The notes below the pieces were generated by a model. The model was not told the origin of the DNA, did not search any database, and worked only from the letters and a program-made list of their open reading frames with translations. 5,490 nt of DNA from assembly GCA_046094825.1 (NCBI GenBank), contig JBJTIF010000059.1, positions 1 to 5,490 of the forward strand, read 5' to 3'. The stretch's first letter is position 1. Every line of letters starts with the position of its first letter. The translations under genes were made by a program, and so were the position numbers. Of the stretch, positions 1-4,745 are shown piece by piece. The stretch comes from JBJTIF01 sp046094825. Lineage in GTDB: Bacteria; Actinomycetota; UBA4738; HRBIN12.

Positions 1-281
1 CCGATCCGCTCGAGGAGCCCCCGACCGTAGCGACGCCCGAGCAGGTACCCGACGTTGTCGCCGAGCACGGCGAAGAACACCGCGACGAACGAGATGAGCG
101 GCAGCGACAGGGGTGGGTCGCCGATCCGGGCATAGAATCCACCCAGGATGACCAGCGTCTCGCCGGGGACCACCAGCCCCGCGCCGATCGAGTTCTCGAG
201 GAACGTCGCGAGCCCGACGACGAGGTAGCCCCACGGCGCCGATAGGTACGGCCTGAGGAACTCGATGATCTGCTTCAGCAC
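1..281 (-). CDS. DedA-family (SNARE-associated) membrane protein, N-terminal part, cut by window edge
   Basis: Integral membrane protein. DedA proteins are linked to membrane homeostasis, and some members have been shown to move undecaprenyl phosphate back across the membrane; that role here is inferred from family. The visible 93 residues show two hydrophobic stretches (about 17-28 and 58-74). Between them is the re-entrant-type segment with E29, a P-G-E motif at 39-41 and a G-G-F at 47-49. The family signature G-D-N-x-G-Y-x-x-G-R-x-x-G follows at 74-86. Family members are usually about 200 residues, so roughly half lies beyond position 1. Start GTG at 281 is forced: an in-frame TAG sits at 291-293, and 281 is the only ATG/GTG/TTG codon between that stop and the hydrophobic domain. 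No Shine-Dalgarno site precedes it. The gene diverges from the Nudix gene with only 15 bases between the two starts. It uses a few more A/T-ending codons (CTA, GGA, TAT) than its neighbours. Family call is firm; substrate is unknown. Confidence 0.9.
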   Translation of the reverse strand, partial: MLKQIIEFLRPYLSAPWGYLVVGLATFLENSIGAGLVVPGETLVILGGFYARIGDPPLSLPLISFVAVFFAVLGDNVGYLLGRRYGRGLLERI

Positions 282-287
282 CCTCGC

Positions 288-293
288 AGCCTA
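288..293 (-). promoter_or_regulatory. Possible -10 box of a leaderless promoter for the DedA gene
   Basis: On the minus strand the hexamer TAGGCT fits the actinobacterial TANNNT -10 consensus. It ends 6 bases before the GTG start at 281, the spacing seen at leaderless starts. The absence of a Shine-Dalgarno sequence upstream of that GTG agrees. There is no convincing -35 element at 16-18 bases further upstream. Weak motif in GC-rich DNA, so tentative. Confidence 0.35.
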
Positions 294-296
294 CCC

Positions 297-755
297 GTGG
301 ACCGCCGCCCGACGGGGTTCCGCGTGAGGACGATCCGCGAGACCTCCGCCGGCGGTGTCGTGTACCGGAGGGACGACGCGGGCGAGATCGAGGTCGCGCT
401 CGCCGCGCGTCGCACGCGCAAGGGCGAGCTCGTCTGGGGCCTCGCGAAGGGCGGCATCGAGGACGAGGAAGCGCGCGAGGCCGCCGCGGTCCGCGAGGTC
501 CGCGAGGAACTCGGGCTCGACGCGGAGATCGAGGCCGACCTCGGGAGCATCCGCTACACGTACGTGTGGGAGGAGACGCGCGTGCGCAAGCGCGTGCACT
601 TCTACCTCATGCGCTGCGTCGGCGGCGACGTCGAGGACCACGACGACGAGATGGAAGAGGTGCGGTGGTTCCCGCTGCCGAAGGCGCGCAAGAAGGCCGG
701 GTTCCGCGGCGAACGCGAGGTCCTCGACCGCGCGAAGGAGGCGCTCGCGGGATGA
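297..755 (+). CDS. Nudix hydrolase, MutT4-like
   Basis: Nudix hydrolases cleave nucleoside diphosphates linked to another moiety, using Mg2+ bound by the Nudix-box glutamates. The full Nudix box (G-x5-E-x7-REUxEExGU) is intact at residues 52-74: G52, E58, R66-E67, E70-E71, G73, L74. The flanking TSAGGVVYR near residue 17 and the HFYLMR segment at 101-106 resemble mycobacterial MutT4 (Rv3908), as does the position upstream of a DUF6049 gene and murJ. MutT4's real substrate is not settled, and I do not assign one. At 152 residues the protein is complete but lacks the long basic N-terminal and C-terminal extensions I recall for the M. tuberculosis protein. Start is uncertain: GTG at 297 gives the longest form, while GTG at 324 would begin exactly at the family's usual V/M-R-T. 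Neither has a good ribosome site. The TGA at 753-755 overlaps the next ATG. It probably acts in the cytoplasm, with no signal peptide or membrane segment. Confidence 0.9.
   Translation: MDRRPTGFRVRTIRETSAGGVVYRRDDAGEIEVALAARRTRKGELVWGLAKGGIEDEEAREAAAVREVREELGLDAEIEADLGSIRYTYVWEETRVRKRVHFYLMRCVGGDVEDHDDEMEEVRWFPLPKARKKAGFRGEREVLDRAKEALAG
735..741 (+). promoter_or_regulatory. Strong ribosome binding site for the DUF6049 gene
   Basis: AAGGAGG, a near-perfect anti-16S match, lies inside the end of the Nudix gene and 10 bases before the ATG at 752. It fixes the start of the DUF6049-like gene at 752, although that frame is open from further upstream (first ATG at 566). It is the best Shine-Dalgarno sequence in the window. 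Confidence 0.7.
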
Positions 756-2722
756 CGCTCCGCACGCGCGGCCCGGCGATCGCGCTCCTGCTGCCGATCC
801 TCGTCGCGCTCCTCGCGCCGTTCGCGTCCCCGACCGCGCGCGCGCAGACCGCGACCGCGACGATCGCGCTCCGGTCGCAGACGCCGTGGACCACCCCGGA
901 GTCGCCGCTCGTGCGGATCCGCGTCGCGGTGACGAACACCGGGGACGCGCCGCTCGAGGACCTCGCGTTCGCGGTCCAGGTGCGCTCGGCGATCGGCTCG
1001 CGCACCGCGTACGAGACCTCGCTCGGCGCCGACGTCGGCTCGGTCGTGGGCGCCGTCGCCGCCGCGCAGGCGACCGCGCTCGCCCCCGGCGAGGAGCGGA
1101 CGGTCGACCTCGCCGTCGACCTCGCGACGACCCGCGTCGACGTCGACGAGTCCGGCCTCTACCCGATCCGCATCGCGCTGACGAGCGGCGGCAGCGAGAT
1201 CGCCGTGCTCCGCACGCCCGCGGTCCACCTCGTCCGCGAACCCCTCGAGCCGCTCGGCCTCGTCTGGACGGTCGTCCTCTCGTCGCCGATCCGCTTCGCA
1301 CCGAAGGGGGCGTTCCTCGGCGACGCGCTCGCGGAGGACCTCTCGCCGACGCTCCTCCTCCAGCTCGATCGCATGGCGCGCGGCTACGCCGTCCAGCGGA
1401 GCGACGACCCCTACGACGTCCTCGCGGTCCGACGCGGCGAGGGCGGCGCGGCGCTCGCGGCGACCGCGCTCGAGACGCTCGCGTCCGTCGCCGCGTCGGG
1501 CCGCGTGCGGCTCGGCATCATGCCGTACGGCGGCGCGTCGCTCCCCGCGCTCGTCGCGAGCGACCTCCGCGGTGACGTGAACGCGCAGCACGACGCGGCG
1601 ACCGACCTCGTCGAGGAGCTCCTCGGCGTGCGCCCCGACCCGACGGTCGTGCGCCCGACCGGCAGCGCCCTCGACGCCGCCTCGCTCGAGGCGCTCGTCC
1701 AGCGCCGCGTGCGCGCCGTCGTCCTCGACCCGAGCGCCGTCGCGATCCCCGAGCAGCCGCTCGGTTTCGCCGGCCCGGCGGAGTTCCCGCTCGTCGCGGA
1801 GGGCGGTCGCGTCGCCGCGCTCGTGTCGAACGACGCCCTCGCCGCGCTCATCGACGACCCCGCGCTCGCCGACGACCCGGTGCTCCTCGCGCAGGTGACG
1901 CTCGGCGAGCTCGCCGCGATCTGGCAGGAGGCACCGGGCACGCCGCGGACGATCGCGATCGGCCTCACGGAATCGGTGCTCCTGCCCGGCGCCTTCTACG
2001 CGCCCTTCCTCGTCGGCGTCGGCGGCGCGCCGTGGATCCGCACGACGAGCGTCGCCTCGATCGCCGCGGACATCGGCGACGCCGAACCCGCCGAGCTCGT
2101 GCCGACGCTCACGTCGGCGTTCCCCGCGGACTACGTGCAGCGCATCCGCGAGGTGCGCCACCGCATCTCGGTCTACGAGACGATGCTCGTCGAGGACTCG
2201 GACGAGCCCGCGCGCCTCACGCGCCTGCTCCTGCTCGCGCAGTCCGCGGAGTTCCTCGAGGACCCGGGTCGCGGCCTCGGCTTCATCGACCTCGTCGACG
2301 GCGACGTCTCCGCGATGCTCCAGTCCGTGCGGCTGCTCGCCGGCCAGCAGATCACCCTCACGTCGGCCCGCGGCGCGATCGTGCCGCTTCGGATCGAGAA
2401 CGCCGCGACCGAACCCCTGCGCGCGACGATCCGGCTCGTGTCGCAGCACCTCCTCGCCCCCGTCGAGCAGGACCTCGTCTGGGAACCCGGCGAGACGAAG
2501 ACGCTCACCTTCCCGGTCGACCTGAAGACGAGTGGCCGCTTCCCGCTCCAGGTGCAGGTCGTGGCCCCCGAGGGCAACGTCGTGTCGACCGCGACGCTCT
2601 TCGTGCGCTCGACCGAACTCAACCGCCAGGCGCTCGCGATCGTCATCGGGGCGGGCGTCGTCCTCGTGCTCCTGTGGGCGCGGAGGTTCCTGCGCTCGCG
2701 TCGGCGCCGGGCGGACGCGTGA
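752..2722 (+). CDS. DUF6049-like secreted, membrane-anchored envelope protein (Rv3909-type)
   Basis: Predicted extracytoplasmic protein of 656 residues tethered by a C-terminal helix; function is not established in the family. A signal peptide is clear: basic TLRTR, hydrophobic core at about 8-25 and an A-R-A cleavage site after residue 31. A beta-rich Ig/CARDB-like domain spans about 45-165 (N-T-G-D-A-P turn at 62-67). A central alpha/beta region covers about 170-460, with a GIMPYGG segment at 255-261 and an RPTGSALD segment at 301-308 that recalls polysaccharide-deacetylase-like folds; I cannot point to a catalytic metal triad. A helical stretch at about 460-530 leads into a second beta sandwich at 540-620. 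One transmembrane helix (about 626-643) and a basic cytoplasmic tail (R-S-R-R-R-R) end the protein. Its slot between a MutT4-like Nudix gene and murJ matches Rv3909 in mycobacteria. ATG 752 overlaps the Nudix stop (ATGA), and its own TGA overlaps the murJ GTG. A scaffold or partner role for MurJ at the envelope is inference from this linkage. Confidence 0.82.
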   Translation: MTLRTRGPAIALLLPILVALLAPFASPTARAQTATATIALRSQTPWTTPESPLVRIRVAVTNTGDAPLEDLAFAVQVRSAIGSRTAYETSLGADVGSVVGAVAAAQATALAPGEERTVDLAVDLATTRVDVDESGLYPIRIALTSGGSEIAVLRTPAVHLVREPLEPLGLVWTVVLSSPIRFAPKGAFLGDALAEDLSPTLLLQLDRMARGYAVQRSDDPYDVLAVRRGEGGAALAATALETLASVAASGRVRLGIMPYGGASLPALVASDLRGDVNAQHDAATDLVEELLGVRPDPTVVRPTGSALDAASLEALVQRRVRAVVLDPSAVAIPEQPLGFAGPAEFPLVAEGGRVAALVSNDALAALIDDPALADDPVLLAQVTLGELAAIWQEAPGTPRTIAIGLTESVLLPGAFYAPFLVGVGGAPWIRTTSVASIAADIGDAEPAELVPTLTSAFPADYVQRIREVRHRISVYETMLVEDSDEPARLTRLLLLAQSAEFLEDPGRGLGFIDLVDGDVSAMLQSVRLLAGQQITLTSARGAIVPLRIENAATEPLRATIRLVSQHLLAPVEQDLVWEPGETKTLTFPVDLKTSGRFPLQVQVVAPEGNVVSTATLFVRSTELNRQALAIVIGAGVVLVLLWARRFLRSRRRRADA

Positions 2723-4338
2723 GCGAGGCCCCGGACAGCCGCGCGGCGTTCGTGCGCGCGACCGGCGTGATGTCGGTCGGCACGGCGCTGTCGCGGGTCA
2801 CCGGGTTCCTGCGGCTCGCGGCGATGGCGTTCGCGCTCGGGATCACCGAGTCGCGGCTGCCCGACGCCTACAGCATCGCGAACATCACGCCGAACATCAT
2901 CTACGAGCTCGCGCTCGGGGGGATCCTCACCTCGGTCGTCGTCCCGGTCATCGTCGAGTGGATGCAGACGCGCGGCCGCGACGAGGCGTGGGAGGTCGCG
3001 CGCCGGATGCTCACGCTCGCGATCGTCGGGCTCACCGGCATCGCGGTCGCGGCGATCGCGCTCGCGCCGTGGATCGTCCGCCTCTACACCGCGCGCGTCG
3101 GCGTGGACGCCGAGGCGACCCGCGAGCTCGCGACGTTCTTCCTGCGGTGGTTCATGCCGCAGATCGTCTTCTACGGGATCGGCGCGATCGCGGGCGGCCT
3201 CCTGAACGCCGACCGGCGGTTCGCCGCGCCGATGTTCGCGCCGATCGCGAACAACGTCATCGTCATCGCGACGTTCCTCGCGTTCGCGGCGATGCCGGGA
3301 CCGGCGGCGGGCTCGGGGCTCCTCGCGACCCGCGCGCAGGAACTCGTGCTCGCGATCGGGACGACGCTCGGGGTCGTCGCGATGACGGTCGCGCTCTGGC
3401 CGTCGCTCCGGGGCATGGGGTTCCGCTTCTCGTGGCGCTTCGGCGCCGACGACGCGATCCGGCGCATCGCGCGGCTCGCGGGGTGGGTGCTCCTCTACGT
3501 CGTCGTGAACCAGGTGTCGTACGTCATCGTGCTCGTCCTCGCGGCGGGCACGCAGGGCGGCTACACCGCGTACGCGTCGGCGTTCATGCTCTTCCAGCTG
3601 CCGCACGCGATCTTCGCGGTGTCGATCTTCACCGCGCTCCTGCCCTCGCTCTCCGGGCGGTGGGCCGCGGGGGATGCGGAGGCGTTCCGCGAACTCCTCG
3701 CGCGCGGGCTCCGCACGACGGGTGCGATCGTCCTGCCGGCCGCGGCGGGCTACCTCGTCCTCGCGCGGCCGATCGTCCGGGTGCTCCTCGAGCACGGCGT
3801 CGCGGGCGAGGCGAGCGGCGACCTCGTCGCGTCGATCCTCACGGCGTTCGCGATCGGGCTGCTGCCGTTCTCGATGTTCCAGCTGCTGCTCCGGGCGTTC
3901 TACGCGACGCAGGACACGCGGACGCCCGCGCTCGTGAACGTCGGCGCGGCGGCGGTGAACGTCGGCGCGAACCTCGTCGCGTTCTCCGTCCTCGACCTCG
4001 GCGTGCAGGGGCTCGCGCTCGGCCACGCGCTCTCGTACGTCTTCGCGTCGATCGTCACGTACGTCCTGCTCCGGCGGCGGGTCGGGGCGCTGCCGGCCGG
4101 GTCGGTCGGGCCCGCGCTCGTCCGGTCGGCGGTCGCGGCGGGCGCCACGGCGCTCGTCGCGTGGGGCGTCGCGCGGGCGGTCGGGGGGGCCGTCGACCTC
4201 GACAGCCTCGCGGGGCAGGTCGCGCAGCTCGGGCTCGCGGTCGGGGCGGGCGTGGCGACGTTCGTCGTCGCTGCCATAGTGCTGCGCATCGAGGACGTTC
4301 GGGCGGCGCTCGGGGCGCTGCGCGGGAGGGCCGGATGA
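2719..4338 (+). CDS. murJ: Lipid II flippase MurJ (MviN family, MOP superfamily)
   Basis: MurJ flips the peptidoglycan precursor lipid II from the inner to the outer face of the cytoplasmic membrane. The 539-residue protein is a polytopic membrane protein with the MviN N-terminal signature S-R-V-T-G-F-L-R at 25-32. R26, R32 and D49 line up with R18, R24 and D39 of E. coli MurJ by eye. It then has P-N-I-I-Y-E-L-A-L-G-G-I-L-T-S-V-V-V-P at 58-76, the form usual in actinobacteria; Y62 falls where E. coli has the functional R52. Further hydrophobic helices alternate through to about residue 525, with the second MviN half marked by L-L-R-A-F-Y-A-T-Q-D-T-R at 393-404. The length fits the core flippase. 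M. tuberculosis MviN carries a long C-terminal pseudokinase and extracellular extension that is absent here. Start GTG 2719 overlaps the preceding stop (GTGA) and has only a weak, close purine run upstream, so translation is probably coupled. An internal ATG (2770) would remove part of the first helix and is less likely. Confidence 0.95.
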   Translation: MSEAPDSRAAFVRATGVMSVGTALSRVTGFLRLAAMAFALGITESRLPDAYSIANITPNIIYELALGGILTSVVVPVIVEWMQTRGRDEAWEVARRMLTLAIVGLTGIAVAAIALAPWIVRLYTARVGVDAEATRELATFFLRWFMPQIVFYGIGAIAGGLLNADRRFAAPMFAPIANNVIVIATFLAFAAMPGPAAGSGLLATRAQELVLAIGTTLGVVAMTVALWPSLRGMGFRFSWRFGADDAIRRIARLAGWVLLYVVVNQVSYVIVLVLAAGTQGGYTAYASAFMLFQLPHAIFAVSIFTALLPSLSGRWAAGDAEAFRELLARGLRTTGAIVLPAAAGYLVLARPIVRVLLEHGVAGEASGDLVASILTAFAIGLLPFSMFQLLLRAFYATQDTRTPALVNVGAAAVNVGANLVAFSVLDLGVQGLALGHALSYVFASIVTYVLLRRRVGALPAGSVGPALVRSAVAAGATALVAWGVARAVGGAVDLDSLAGQVAQLGLAVGAGVATFVVAAIVLRIEDVRAALGALRGRAG

Positions 4339-4742
4339 GGATCGATCTGCGGGACGACGCGGGGCTGATCGGCAAGATCATCCTCGCCTGGCTCATCGTG
4401 CTCGCGCTCGCGGTCGTCGCGGTCATCGACACGGGCTCGATCCTCGTGACGCGCTTCCGCGCCGAGGCGACCGCCCGCACCGCGGCCTCCGCCGCCGCCG
4501 AGGCGTACCGCGCGACCGGCGACGACACCGCCGCGCGCACCGCGGCCGAGGAGGCCGTCCGCGCGAGCGACCCCGACGCGACGCTCGAAGGCTTCGCGAT
4601 CCTCGACGACGGCCGCGCGCGCGTCGTCGTCGCGGGCGACCCGACGACGATCATCGCCGAGCGCATCGCGCCGTTCGTCGGGGAGTTCGGTCGCTACGCC
4701 GAGGTCCGCGCGAAGGCCGTCGCCGCGCCGTCCGGCGGATAG
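4335..4742 (+). CDS. Small TadE/TadG-like single-pass membrane protein
   Basis: A 135-residue protein resembling minor pseudopilin or pilus-assembly proteins of the TadE/TadG group. That likeness is by pattern, not by a diagnostic motif. Visible: a short polar N-terminus, one hydrophobic helix at about 11-31, then D-T-G-S-I-L at 32-37 and an alanine-rich amphipathic helix (about 43-60) like the N-terminal stalk of TadE proteins. A small predicted extracytoplasmic alpha/beta domain with an R-A-R-V-V-V-A strand at 94-100 follows. Upstream GGGAGGG (4324-4330) is a good ribosome site 4 bases from ATG 4335, and the start overlaps the murJ stop (ATGA). It lies between murJ and the sigma factor, where I recall no gene in the Mycobacterium locus. 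No Tad/Flp motor, secretin or prepilin peptidase genes are in the window, so a pilus role is unproven. An alternative is an envelope sensor or anchor protein tied to the sigma factor. Confidence 0.7.
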   Translation: MRIDLRDDAGLIGKIILAWLIVLALAVVAVIDTGSILVTRFRAEATARTAASAAAEAYRATGDDTAARTAAEEAVRASDPDATLEGFAILDDGRARVVVAGDPTTIIAERIAPFVGEFGRYAEVRAKAVAAPSGG

Positions 4743-4745
4743 CCG

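Noticed and set aside
566..751. An upstream start for the DUF6049 gene inside the Nudix gene
   Set aside because: The signal peptide begins at 752 and AAGGAGG lies 10 bases before it. The upstream segment is an Arg-rich shadow of the Nudix frame.
2532..4334. Plus-strand frame open upstream of the TadE-like gene
   Set aside because: It is an Arg/Ala-rich shadow of murJ. The real start at 4335 has a ribosome site and overlaps the murJ stop.
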